The notes: generated from the letters alone by a model not told the origin. Shown: positions 1 through 6,743, counted from the stretch's first letter. The stretch: 19,679 nucleotides of DNA from Glaesserella parasuis (GCF_002015085.1 NZ_MUXW01000052.1:1-19679), one strand, 5' to 3'. Numbers and translations: made by a program.

Positions 1-51
1 TAGGTTTTTGGCAAATTCCGCTGCCAAGGCGTGAAGGTGTTTTTCGTTCAT
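1..51 (-). CDS. IS256-family transposase, N-terminal fragment (runs off the window)
   Basis: The first 51 bases, read on the minus strand, encode a start codon followed by MNEKHLHALAAEFAKNL, and the frame is still open at the window edge. This opening strongly resembles the start of IS256-family (Mutator-like DDE) transposases, which commonly begin MNEK.LQALA.ELAKNLKTPEDL. Only 17 residues are visible, so the catalytic DDE residues and the integrity of the gene cannot be judged. A weak AGG ribosome-binding site lies 9 bases upstream of the ATG, inside a hairpin arm. The ygiW gene points towards this gene from 157, so read-through would enter the transposase in the sense direction. The family call is from memory of the N-terminal pattern; another transposase family is possible but less likely. 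Confidence 0.6.
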   Translation of the reverse strand, partial: MNEKHLHALAAEFAKNL

Positions 52-56
52 AATAA

Positions 57-96
57 AATACCTGTGTCTGAATGTATTATCTCAGAAACAGGTATT
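57..96 (-). repeat. Imperfect inverted repeat covering the transposase ribosome-binding site
   Basis: AATACCTGTGTCTGA (57-71) and TCAGAAACAGGTATT (82-96) pair over 15 bp with one mismatch, around a 10-base loop. On the minus strand the arm nearest the transposase contains the AGG ribosome-binding site. Transcripts entering from ygiW would carry both arms and could hide that site. A transcript starting at the internal promoter would lack the upstream arm. Confidence 0.65.
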
Positions 97-103
97 TACA
101 CAA
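76..103 (-). promoter_or_regulatory. Candidate internal promoter of the IS transposase
   Basis: On the minus strand TTGTGT (103-98) and GATAAT (81-76) are separated by 16 bp. The -35 lies at the edge of the probable terminal repeat and the -10 in the hairpin loop, so transcription would start near 69-70, inside the downstream arm. Confidence 0.4.
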
Positions 104-137
104 ATTGTGGGAGAGGCTCAAATTATTTGCAAAAACA

Positions 138-147
138 GACCGCTAGT
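138..147 (-). other. DNA uptake signal sequence, Apl type, one mismatch
   Basis: Minus strand ACTAGCGGTC matches ACAAGCGGTC at 9 of 10 positions. It is followed by TGTTTTTGCAAATAATTTG, the expected A/T-rich flank of this uptake-signal type. It lies between the ygiW stop codon and the IS end. Confidence 0.6.
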
Positions 148-156
148 GAGGATAAA

Positions 157-546
157 TTATTTCTTGGTAATCTGTTTTACATCCACTTGAACTTTGTTCC
201 AATCTTTATCAACTTTACCACGAATTTGAATGGTATCTTGAGGACCGATATTTAAACCATTCCAAGCACGTTTACTTACATCAATTTCGATTTCGCCTGT
301 TTTATCTTTAAAGATAAACTCGTCTTTGTCGATTTGTTTAACGATTTGTCCTTCAAGTAGTACAGGGGTGTCATCAGTTGCTTTAAGTGCATCTGCTACG
401 CTTTTCACTGCAAGACTTTCATCAAAGAAACCTTGTGATTGATGTGTTCTTGCTTTGCCACCGTGACGATCACGATCACCATCGCCCTTTGCCATTGATA
501 CAGTAGAAACCGCTAATAATGTCGTTAAGATAATTGCTTTTTTCAT
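157..546 (-). CDS. ygiW: YgiW/YdeI-family periplasmic OB-fold stress protein
   Basis: This 129-residue protein begins with a clear Sec signal peptide: MKK, a hydrophobic stretch, then SMAKG with cleavage expected near residue 19. A charged His/Asp/Arg-rich linker follows, then one OB-fold domain of the BOF (bacterial OB-fold) family from about residue 45. Family hallmarks visible are VLLEGQIVKQIDKDEFIFKD, IEIDVSKRAWNG and IRGKVDKDW. In enterics the relatives YgiW/VisP and YdeI act in the periplasm in tolerance of peroxide, cationic peptides and virulence-related stress, and ygiW often lies beside the qseBC two-component genes. GGAG sits 7 bases before the ATG. Upstream are a CTTAA-N6-CTTAA box and a -10 element. 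Downstream, within about 40 bases of the stop, begins an IS element, so any link to qseBC is not visible here. Confidence 0.88.
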   Translation of the reverse strand: MKKAIILTTLLAVSTVSMAKGDGDRDRHGGKARTHQSQGFFDESLAVKSVADALKATDDTPVLLEGQIVKQIDKDEFIFKDKTGEIEIDVSKRAWNGLNIGPQDTIQIRGKVDKDWNKVQVDVKQITKK

Positions 547-582
547 AGAATACTCCGAATAATTAAAATAATAAGTATGAAT

Positions 583-605
583 AACGAAGGTTCTTGCCTT
601 TCGTT
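583..605 (-). other. Small hairpin at the predicted 5' end of the ygiW transcript
   Basis: AACGAAGG (583-590) pairs with CCTTTCGTT (597-605), with one bulged T and a 6-base loop. If the -10 at 612-617 is used, transcription would start near 605. The RNA would then open with this hairpin about 40 bases ahead of the start codon. This could stabilise the mRNA or serve as an operator. Confidence 0.35.
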
Positions 606-611
606 GAGAGT

Positions 612-644
612 ATTAAAGCAAGTAAATCTTAAAAAATTCTTAAG
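612..644 (-). promoter_or_regulatory. ygiW promoter with a QseB/PmrA-type box
   Basis: CTTAA (628-632), six bases, CTTAA (639-643) form a direct repeat. On the minus strand this reads CTTAAG-N5-TTTAAG, matching the YTTAAK-N5-YTTAAK pattern bound by PmrA/QseB-class response regulators. The box sits just upstream of a -10-like TTTAAT (617-612) with no good -35, as expected for an activator-dependent promoter. QseB control of ygiW through a CTTAA repeat is reported for a related Pasteurellaceae species; its application here is inferred. Confidence 0.6.
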
Positions 645-660
645 AAGAAAAAAATTTTTT

Positions 661-685
661 ATATCTTTATTGATAATAAAGATAT
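661..685 (-). terminator. Possible AT-rich terminator downstream of recG
   Basis: ATATCTTTATT (661-671) and AATAAAGATAT (675-685) form a perfect 11-bp inverted repeat with a 3-base loop. On the minus strand it is followed by A6 then T7. The stem has only two G-C pairs, so termination strength is doubtful. It lies 145 bases after the recG stop and just before the ygiW control region. The rest of 547-829 shows no gene. Confidence 0.35.
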
Positions 686-829
686 CTAATCTCTATTTAC
701 ATTATGAATTGGAATCGACTAGAAAAATGATATACAAAAGTACTAGAAGAAGACTACTATTGCCTTTTTGAGGCCCAATAAAGGGAGAAAAATAAAGTTT
801 TAGTATTGAATAAATAGAATAAAATCAAG

Positions 830-2911
830 TTACGCATTACTATAAACCGTCTTTTCATCAAGCCAACGGCGAATTAGCTGTTTAGCCGTATCAGGATATT
901 TTAACGTTAGCTGTTTGGCGTAGTTCTGCACCAATGGGATCATCTTGCGATCTCGCATTAAATTCGCAATTTTGAACTCCGCCATACCTGTCTGTTTTGT
1001 GCCTAACACTTCACCCGGACCACGAATTTCCAAATCTTTTTCAGCAATCACAAAACCGTCTTGGCTATCTCTCAGTACCTGTAACCGTTTAGATGAAATT
1101 TTACCCAATGGGGCTTTGTACATCAAGACACAATGGGAAGCCGTCGCTCCACGTCCAACACGCCCACGCAGTTGGTGCAACTGTGCCAATCCCAAGCGTT
1201 CGGAATTTTCGATAATCATCAAACTGGCATTCGGCACATCTACACCGACTTCAATCACCGTTGTTGCCACCAACAAATCAATATTTGCCGCCTTAAATTC
1301 CGCCATAATTGCCTGTTTTTCCTGTGGTTTCATTCGCCCGTGAACCAACCCAATCCGCAAATCTGGCAAAGCACGTTGCAAATCTTCTGCAATGGCTGCC
1401 GCCGCTTGTGCTTCTAACACTTCCGACTCATCAATTAGCGTACAGACCCAATAGGCTTGGCGTTTTTCATTTTTACAGGCTTGATAAACACGGCGAACCA
1501 CTTCATCTCGGCGATCTTCCGAAATCGCCACCGTCGTGATCGGCGTTCGCCCTGGGGGAAGTTCGTCAATAATGGACGTATCCAAATCCGCATAGACGGT
1601 CATCGCCAAGGTGCGTGGAATAGGCGTTGCGGTCATAATCAACTGGTGAGGATAGACATCGCCCTTCGCCCCTTTCTCGCGTAGGGTTAAACGCTGATGT
1701 ACACCAAAGCGGTGCTGTTCATCAATAATCACAAGAGCAAGATGATGAAATTCCACCTGATCTTGAAACAGGGCGTGCGTGCCGATAATCATCTGAACAT
1801 CGCCGTTTTTAATCGCTTCCAACTGAGCTGTTCTCGCTTTACCTTTCACTTTGCCAGCTAACCAGCCCACTTCAATCCCAAAAGGTCGCAACCAGTTGGC
1901 AAAATTGTGAGCGTGTTGCTCGGCGAGAATTTCGGTTGGTGCCATTAACGCCACCTGTTTACCATTGTCAATCGCCAGTAATGCCGCCAACGCAGCCACA
2001 AGGGTTTTACCTGAACCCACATCGCCTTGCACTAGTCGCATCATCGGAAAAGGTTTTGCCAAATCCTGTTCAATCTCCGCAGTCACACGGCTTTGAGCGT
2101 TGGTCGGTTGAAACAGCAAAGTGGCTAAAAAGCGTTGTTTTAAATCGGTTTGATAACATAGCGGTTCAGCAAAATGTTGTTGCACCCCCATTCGCACCTG
2201 TTGCATCGCCAAATTATGAGCCAACAGCTCTTCAAAAATCAGCCGTTTTTGTGCAGGGTGTTCGCCTTTATCTAACAATTCGGACGACACACTCGGTGGC
2301 GGTCTATGCAACAACTGCAAGGCTTCTTTTAAGCTATATTTGTGTGGATTAAATTCATCAGGAAGCAATTCTGCCACTTGCACACGCTCAAGTAACGCTA
2401 AGGCTTGATCGGTTAATTTACGCAAAGAGGCTTGCTTCAAGCCTTCGGTTGTCGGGTAAATCGGTGTTAATGTTTCTGCCAGCTCAAGCGGTTGATTTCC
2501 CCGAATAATTTGATATTCAGGGTGATGAATTTCTGCCATAAAGCGACCACGTTTAATCTCGCCAAAGGCTTTCACTCTTACGCCAGTTGCCAGACTATTT
2601 TTCATTCCCGCATTGAAATTAAAGAATTTCAGGGTAATTTTGCTTGTGCCGTCAGAAATTGTGGTACTTAAAATCGGACGACGACCAAATTGCACTTCCG
2701 TCAGTTGCACAAAGCCTTCAACCGTCGCAAAACTTTCAGGACGAACATCCGCAATCGGCGTGATCCGAGTACGGTCTTCATAGCGCATAGGCAAATGGAA
2801 CAGCAGATCTTGCACATTATTAATGCCGATCCGACTGAGTTTCTCTGAAATTGCCGCCCCAACACCCGAAAGGGCGGTTAGCGGTACACCGTCTAATAGT
2901 TGTTGGCTCAT
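830..2911 (-). CDS. recG: ATP-dependent DNA helicase RecG
   Basis: At 693 residues this is the same length as E. coli RecG. It is the double-stranded DNA translocase that regresses stalled forks and processes Holliday junctions and R-loops. The N-terminal wedge/OB domain spans about 1-150. The helicase core has Walker A GDVGSGKT at 296-303, DEQH (397-400) as the family's DEAH variant followed by RFGVHQR, and TATPIPRTLAM. The C-terminal lobe has TTVIEVGVDVPNAS and QLRGRVGRG, and a TRG-like tail follows. No clear Shine-Dalgarno is seen before the ATG. A TACAAT -10-like element lies upstream at about 2945-2950. In E. coli recG closes the spoT operon; here it stands apart from spoT/trmH within this window. 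Confidence 0.97.
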   Translation of the reverse strand: MSQQLLDGVPLTALSGVGAAISEKLSRIGINNVQDLLFHLPMRYEDRTRITPIADVRPESFATVEGFVQLTEVQFGRRPILSTTISDGTSKITLKFFNFNAGMKNSLATGVRVKAFGEIKRGRFMAEIHHPEYQIIRGNQPLELAETLTPIYPTTEGLKQASLRKLTDQALALLERVQVAELLPDEFNPHKYSLKEALQLLHRPPPSVSSELLDKGEHPAQKRLIFEELLAHNLAMQQVRMGVQQHFAEPLCYQTDLKQRFLATLLFQPTNAQSRVTAEIEQDLAKPFPMMRLVQGDVGSGKTLVAALAALLAIDNGKQVALMAPTEILAEQHAHNFANWLRPFGIEVGWLAGKVKGKARTAQLEAIKNGDVQMIIGTHALFQDQVEFHHLALVIIDEQHRFGVHQRLTLREKGAKGDVYPHQLIMTATPIPRTLAMTVYADLDTSIIDELPPGRTPITTVAISEDRRDEVVRRVYQACKNEKRQAYWVCTLIDESEVLEAQAAAAIAEDLQRALPDLRIGLVHGRMKPQEKQAIMAEFKAANIDLLVATTVIEVGVDVPNASLMIIENSERLGLAQLHQLRGRVGRGATASHCVLMYKAPLGKISSKRLQVLRDSQDGFVIAEKDLEIRGPGEVLGTKQTGMAEFKIANLMRDRKMIPLVQNYAKQLTLKYPDTAKQLIRRWLDEKTVYSNA

Positions 2912-2959
2912 TGTAAAATGGTTGTGGAAAATAACCGCTTGATTGTATGCTACATAGAG

Positions 2960-2976
2960 AGGGCTAAAGTAGCCCT
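2960..2976. other. Short perfect hairpin between roxA and recG
   Basis: AGGGCTA and TAGCCCT pair over 7 bp around a 3-base loop. It lies 48 bases beyond the roxA stop. Neither strand shows a T-tract after the stem, so it is not a standard intrinsic terminator. It may still stabilise the 3' end of roxA mRNA. Confidence 0.4.
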
Positions 2977-3023
2977 TAGGAACAAAAAATAAAGATAGTC
3001 CCTAGTATGAATAGAGAAAGAAA

Positions 3024-4229
3024 TTATTTTTTATCCATCAACACTACCCAACCACTATCTAACCAATCACAAAGTGTATCGAGTAAGAGTTCTAATTCAT
3101 CTTGATTTTCAGCCTTAGAAGCAAGTTTATTCCACGAAATCGCATCACCGTTGGCAATACGGATTAACAAATTAGCTTCGGCTTCATTAAGTTCATCAAT
3201 CCACTCACCATTGACATAAACGCGTAACGGGTTCTCAGTATAAAGGATTTTAACGTTCGCATCTTGTTGTACCCAACCACCCGCTTCTAGCACCTCCTGT
3301 ACTTCGTCAGGATAAAACTCGTTGTCTTCGGTTAATTGTTCATAACGACGCGTACTCACGGCAGTAGCAACACTATGCGTAAAGATTTCATCAAACTGAG
3401 TAGAGTTTTGCAATAAGTCGATCAAACGTGCTTTTAATGTAGCAACCATTTTTGGATCAAGTAAGGCGTTCGGTTGCATATTTGGCGACAAACGGAATGG
3501 GATTGCAAATTGTGAATTTGGGATAATTTCCCCTTGATGTTCAATGGTTTTACATAGGTTTTCAAGTAAATCTGTAGCATTAGGGAAACGTAAACCAAAA
3601 GAGAAAGTTAAGCAGTCATCTTGTGCTACGCCATAATGAGAAAGGCGTGACGGTACATAAAGTACATCACCTGGTGCAAGCACCTCATCAAAAATCAATT
3701 CGCCCATATCATCAAAAATACGGATAGGTTGGTTTGGTTTAAATTCAGTGCTAGGGTCGCACCATTTGCCTAACTGCCAACGACGATGCCCATAGCCTTG
3801 CACAAGGAAAACATCATATTCATCATAGTGTCTGCCAACAGAACCGCTAGCAGGAGCGTAAGAAACCATAATATCATCACGTTGCCATTGCGGGATATAG
3901 TCAAATGCTTGCCATAATGCACCAAGTTCTGGCGACCACTGTTCAAGATTTTGCACTAATACAGACCACTGCTCAGGTAAATTTTCAAAATCTTCAGCCG
4001 ATAACGGACTACGCTTGAGCGACCATTTCTCACCTTCTGCTGTTTGATGTGTTTGGATCAAACGAGAAGTTACTTCCTCTTCCTGAGCTAATTCAATAAT
4101 GTCTTGAGGCTCAAACAGCCCCACAATTTGTGGTAATCCATTACGAATTAAAAGCGGTCGTTTTTGCCAATAATTTTGCAAAAAGTCTTCAGCAGAAATA
4201 TTTTCAGGTAAGCAGAACGGGATATTCAT
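3024..4229 (-). CDS. roxA: Ribosomal protein L16 arginine hydroxylase (cupin, 2-oxoglutarate/Fe(II) oxygenase)
   Basis: This 401-residue protein matches the YcfD/RoxA family (E. coli 373 aa), JmjC-type oxygenases that hydroxylate an arginine of ribosomal protein L16. The N-terminus has the family segment NYWQKRPLLIRNG. The Fe(II) site is visible as H134-x-D136 in GRHYDEYDVFLVQG and H198 in PSRLSHYG. The C-terminal winged-helix part is acidic. The start chosen is the ATG at 4229, which has AGGAG 6 bases upstream. An upstream in-frame ATG at 4271 overlaps the -10 of the predicted promoter and would not be transcribed. An uptake-signal-like AAAAGCGGTC lies in codons for QKRPLLI. The gene is monocistronic, with its own promoter in the 100 bases after the BPL_N gene. 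Confidence 0.92.
   Translation of the reverse strand: MNIPFCLPENISAEDFLQNYWQKRPLLIRNGLPQIVGLFEPQDIIELAQEEEVTSRLIQTHQTAEGEKWSLKRSPLSAEDFENLPEQWSVLVQNLEQWSPELGALWQAFDYIPQWQRDDIMVSYAPASGSVGRHYDEYDVFLVQGYGHRRWQLGKWCDPSTEFKPNQPIRIFDDMGELIFDEVLAPGDVLYVPSRLSHYGVAQDDCLTFSFGLRFPNATDLLENLCKTIEHQGEIIPNSQFAIPFRLSPNMQPNALLDPKMVATLKARLIDLLQNSTQFDEIFTHSVATAVSTRRYEQLTEDNEFYPDEVQEVLEAGGWVQQDANVKILYTENPLRVYVNGEWIDELNEAEANLLIRIANGDAISWNKLASKAENQDELELLLDTLCDWLDSGWVVLMDKK
4150..4159 (+). other. DNA uptake signal sequence, one mismatch, inside roxA
   Basis: AAAAGCGGTC differs from ACAAGCGGTC at one base and is followed by GTTTTTGCC and then AATTTTGCAAAA. This matches the extended Apl-type uptake signal. Confidence 0.55.
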
Positions 4230-4261
4230 AGTCAGCTCCTTATATCGCAATCTAAAGTAGC

Positions 4262-4290
4262 ATTTTAGCAATCAATAGCGTAATTGCCAA
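4262..4290 (-). promoter_or_regulatory. Strong sigma-70-like promoter of roxA
   Basis: On the minus strand TTGGCA (4290-4285), exactly 17 bp, then TAAAAT (4267-4262): five of six consensus bases in each hexamer. Transcription would begin near 4255, about 25 bases before the roxA ATG at 4229. This is why the shorter start is preferred. Confidence 0.7.
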
Positions 4291-4329
4291 ACAACTCTGC
4301 GTGGTTATTTACAAGTTTTGTTAGTTCTT

Positions 4330-5094
4330 TCATATAGTAGATACCTTATCTAGCAGTCTTCTAATTTTTTTCCAGATATAATTGCTATCCATTTGTTTAA
4401 TCTGGTTATAGATAGATTGTTCTAGAATGTATTCTGATAAGTGTAGAGTATCTCTTATGATATATTGCTCATAAATTTCGGGCTGTAATTCAAAGTGAAC
4501 ACCAGAGAGTAAGAATTTACCTTTACCATAAGATCCACAAACAATGGCTGGGCGATTTGCAGAATAGCAAGCAACCACAGTCTCTGCATCCTCTACTTCA
4601 CTCAAAAACATTGGACCGCCATGATAGTAAAATTTTGATTGGGTGTTATTTGGAAAAGTTAATGTGGCAAAGGTTTTTGATGCGGCTGTTCCATCGTAGT
4701 AGTACTGATTAGTCAAATCCGGCAATGAACCAACAGCTTTCCCGTTAAAAAGCGCTAATTCCCTGTTCTCAAAAATTTGATAACCATCTCCAGTAAATTC
4801 GATGGTCTTTGTTGCATAATAAGCACCGGCACAAATTCCAAGATAAAAACCACCACATTGTACAAACTGCCGAATATGTTGGTTCCCTTTTCCATTTAAT
4901 TTTGCACAATAAGGGAGATCAGCGCCGCCTGGCATAATCAACATTTGACAATGTTCTAGCTCATTATCAATAATGTGCTGTGCAGTAATAGTTTTTGTGG
5001 GTAAACCAAGATTTGTAGCAATTGCAAGTTGCAAAGATGCTACCCCTACATCACTCACCCCATCATCTACATAAATACAAACTGGTTTTACCAT
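4330..5094 (-). CDS. Stand-alone BPL_N domain protein (glutaminase-like), paired with bioY
   Basis: This 254-residue protein consists of the domain found at the N-terminus of some eukaryotic biotin-protein ligases (BPL_N), a class I glutamine amidotransferase-like fold. Visible features are MPGGADLPY (54-62), the nucleophile elbow FYLGICAGAYY with Cys88, and SGVHFE with His200 and Glu202 as the likely rest of the triad. No biotin ligase domain follows. The start ATG at 5094 is preferred because MVKPVCIYVDDGVSD is the usual beginning. An earlier in-frame ATG at 5154 adds a poorly conserved stretch and overlaps the bioY promoter. It is divergent from bioY with 83 bases between the starts, which suggests a role in biotin uptake or salvage. 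The reaction is unknown; hydrolysis of a biotin amide is a guess. Confidence 0.82.
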   Translation of the reverse strand: MVKPVCIYVDDGVSDVGVASLQLAIATNLGLPTKTITAQHIIDNELEHCQMLIMPGGADLPYCAKLNGKGNQHIRQFVQCGGFYLGICAGAYYATKTIEFTGDGYQIFENRELALFNGKAVGSLPDLTNQYYYDGTAASKTFATLTFPNNTQSKFYYHGGPMFLSEVEDAETVVACYSANRPAIVCGSYGKGKFLLSGVHFELQPEIYEQYIIRDTLHLSEYILEQSIYNQIKQMDSNYIWKKIRRLLDKVSTI

Positions 5095-5138
5095 CTTACT
5101 TATTGCCCTAAAACAGTTACTTTTTAGTGTAAGTCTAG

Positions 5139-5172
5139 TATAATCTGAACCCATTTTCCAATTTAAAGGAAG
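5139..5172 (+). promoter_or_regulatory. bioY promoter -10 and ribosome-binding site
   Basis: A perfect TATAAT (5139-5144) with no good -35 lies 33 bases before the bioY ATG. AAGGAAG (5166-5172) is the ribosome-binding site. On the opposite strand TATACT (5142-5137) overlaps the same bases, so a divergent promoter for the BPL_N gene could compete. No clear BirA- or BioR-type palindrome was recognised. Confidence 0.5.
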
Positions 5173-5177
5173 TAACT

Positions 5178-5744
5178 ATGTTTATAACACAACTTTCTCA
5201 GACTAAAAAATGGTTAGAGGCAAACCAATCTCTTTCTTTTATTTTGAAATCTCTTATTGGTGCAAATCTTATTGCGGTTTTTGCTCAAATTTCTGTGCCA
5301 ATGTATCCCGTTCCAATTACAGGTCAGACGCTAGCATTAACCGTAGTTGGTTTTGCATTGGGGCGTAAAGCTGCTGTTTCTGCAGTATTACTTTATTTAT
5401 TTGAAGGTGTGATTGGTTTACCAGTATTTGCTAATGGTGGATCTGGATTTCAATCATTATTAGGCCCATCAGGTGGATATTTAATTGGTTTTGTACCGAC
5501 AGCTTATTTATTAGGATACTTTAGTGATAAAGGTATTTTAAAATCTTTCTGGAAAAGTGTTGTGGTAGCATTAGCTGCGACTGTTATTACTTTCGTTTTT
5601 GGATTAGCTCAACTTTCACTTTTTGTACCAAGCGATAAAGTGCTTGAATTCGGTTTATATCCATTCATTATTGGCGGAGTTATTAAGGCTGTACTTGCTA
5701 GTTTGTTGGTTATTCCGTCCTATAAATTCTTTTCAAAATTATGA
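5178..5744 (+). CDS. bioY: BioY, biotin-binding S component of an ECF transporter
   Basis: The 188-residue, very hydrophobic protein is the length expected for BioY, with about six membrane helices. Family signatures are visible: the first helix with KSLIGANLIAVFAQISVPMYPVPITGQTL split by the conserved VPMYPVPITGQT substrate-loop motif (about residues 39-50), then GRKAAVSAVLLYLFEG, GLPVFANGGSG and GPSGGYLIGF. It binds biotin in the membrane and works with an energising module (BioMN or a shared EcfT/AA'). No such genes lie in this window. AAGGAAG gives a strong ribosome-binding site. It is divergent from the BPL_N gene and followed by a shared hairpin before the convergent HAD gene. Its base composition is more AT-rich than recG or rnr. 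Confidence 0.95.
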   Translation: MFITQLSQTKKWLEANQSLSFILKSLIGANLIAVFAQISVPMYPVPITGQTLALTVVGFALGRKAAVSAVLLYLFEGVIGLPVFANGGSGFQSLLGPSGGYLIGFVPTAYLLGYFSDKGILKSFWKSVVVALAATVITFVFGLAQLSLFVPSDKVLEFGLYPFIIGGVIKAVLASLLVIPSYKFFSKL

Positions 5745-5797
5745 TTGCTTAACGGCTCTGCAAGGTCAGCTTAATATTTCTAGTTAAGCACAATAGA

Positions 5798-5846
5798 CAA
5801 AAGAGTTCGTGTTAATTGTTTTCTTTATTACCACAAACTCTTTTTG
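5798..5846. terminator. Bidirectional terminator between bioY and the HAD gene
   Basis: CAAAAGAGTTCGTG (5798-5811) pairs with CACAAACTCTTTTTG (5832-5846), with one mismatch and one bulge. The arm next to bioY is A-rich and the distal arm T-rich, so either strand ends in a T-run. It lies between the convergent 3' ends of bioY (5744) and the HAD gene (5875). A second 8-bp repeat, TGCTTAAC/GTTAAGCA (5746-5753, 5783-5790), lies just after the bioY stop. Confidence 0.55.
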
Positions 5847-5874
5847 TTTACATTCGTTAAACACTTTCAGCAAG

Positions 5875-6684
5875 TTAAATCACCCCTAACTTTTCTAAAG
5901 CCACCAAAATACCATCTTGTTCAATCGGCAAAGTGACATAATCTGCCACCGCTTTTAACTCGTCTTCCGCATTGCCCATTGCAACCCCAAAGCCTACGGT
6001 AGCAATCATTTCCAAATCATTTAGACCATCACCAAACGCCATCGCATTTTCAATACCAAAACCAAAATGGTTGAGAACATCTTCAATACCGCGTGCTTTT
6101 GAGTTGTTTTTATTTAACAAATCCACCGAATATTTATGCCAACGCACTTCTTTTAAATCATCTTCTAAAATGCCTGAACGAATAACTTCTTCCGTACGTT
6201 CTTGCGGAAAGAATGCCAATAGCTGAATAACCAAGTGATCCAAATAAAAATTCGGATCGACAATATAATCTTCTTTAATTGGGCGCAACGACTCTTCCAC
6301 TTCTGCTGTATTTTTAGATACAGCAATTTGTTCTGCTGTCACAAAGGCATACTCAATCTGCAACGCCTGCAGTTTGGCTAATATACGCTCAATACGTTCA
6401 GTTGTTAGCGGATATTCACTGATAACCTGATCTCGATAAAGGTTATATTGTCCGTTTGTCGTCACAAACAGATCAAAACCTTTTTCATTCATTAACGGCT
6501 TGATTGCTTTAGGAAAAGCTCCGTAAGTTCTACCCGTGGCAATCGCAGGGATAATCCCTTTAGCTCGTAAACGAGGAAGTACTTGCTCTGAAATAGACAG
6601 CGGAATACGGGTTTCTTTTTTGTAATATAAGGTTTCATCAATATCAAAAAACACAATTTTGATTGGGGCAGTTGGCTTTTGCAT
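5875..6684 (-). CDS. Cof-type HAD-IIB family phosphatase
   Basis: This 269-residue protein has all four HAD motifs. Motif I is FFDIDETL with nucleophile Asp14 and Asp16; motif II is AIATGRTYG (around Thr50). The motif III lysine lies in HKYSVDLLNKNNSKARG, and motif IV is MAFGDGLNDLEM. The cap between about 85 and 190 is of the IIB (Cof) type. Relatives dephosphorylate sugar phosphates, pyridoxal phosphate or FMN, and the substrate here cannot be read from sequence. The start ATG at 6684 has AGGAG 5 bases upstream; the longer frame from 6741 would begin upstream of the predicted -10. It is divergent from comF across a shared control region, and convergent with bioY. Confidence 0.88.
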   Translation of the reverse strand: MQKPTAPIKIVFFDIDETLYYKKETRIPLSISEQVLPRLRAKGIIPAIATGRTYGAFPKAIKPLMNEKGFDLFVTTNGQYNLYRDQVISEYPLTTERIERILAKLQALQIEYAFVTAEQIAVSKNTAEVEESLRPIKEDYIVDPNFYLDHLVIQLLAFFPQERTEEVIRSGILEDDLKEVRWHKYSVDLLNKNNSKARGIEDVLNHFGFGIENAMAFGDGLNDLEMIATVGFGVAMGNAEDELKAVADYVTLPIEQDGILVALEKLGVI

Positions 6685-6713
6685 AACATCTCCTTTTATG
6701 TTTAATCTGTGAA

Positions 6714-6743
6714 ATTTTACTCTTTTTTCGATCCGTGTCACAA
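6714..6743 (-). promoter_or_regulatory. Promoter of the HAD phosphatase gene
   Basis: On the minus strand TTGTGA (6743-6738), 18 bp, TAAAAT (6719-6714). The start would be near 6707, with a leader of about 23 bases. The -35 lies inside the CRP-S-like site at 6724-6745. Confidence 0.55.

Larger units (their letters stand above)
1..120 (-). mobile_element. End of an IS256-family insertion sequence (partial; outer boundary approximate)
   Basis: The transposase start at 51 is preceded on the minus strand by about 70 bases with its own promoter-like elements. These are preceded in turn by GAGCCTCTCCCACAATTTG, which has the look of an IS256-type terminal inverted repeat. The outer end is placed near 113-126 by inference only. 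The other end of the element is outside the window, so neither the matching terminal repeat nor the target duplication can be checked. Confidence 0.5.

Noticed and set aside
577..771. Plus-strand ORF of 64 codons
   Set aside because: No ribosome-binding site, a low-complexity Lys/Leu-rich product, and it overlaps the ygiW promoter and the hairpin at 661-685.
945..2352. Several plus-strand ORFs within recG
   Set aside because: They are antisense shadows of a fully conserved gene, and their translations show no family pattern.
2924..2932. TGTGGAAAA as a DnaA box upstream of recG
   Set aside because: A single site with a mismatch and no companions; expected by chance.
2960..2976. Intrinsic terminator for roxA
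   Set aside because: The stem is perfect but neither strand has a following T-tract; listed only as a hairpin.
4230..4271. Longer roxA start at 4271
   Set aside because: The ATG overlaps the -10 of a near-consensus promoter and has no ribosome-binding site, whereas the ATG at 4229 has AGGAG.
5095..5177. BirA-type operator between the BPL_N gene and bioY
   Set aside because: No TTGTAAACC/GGTTTACAA-like inverted pair with the right spacing; the GTTAC/GTAAG similarity is too weak.
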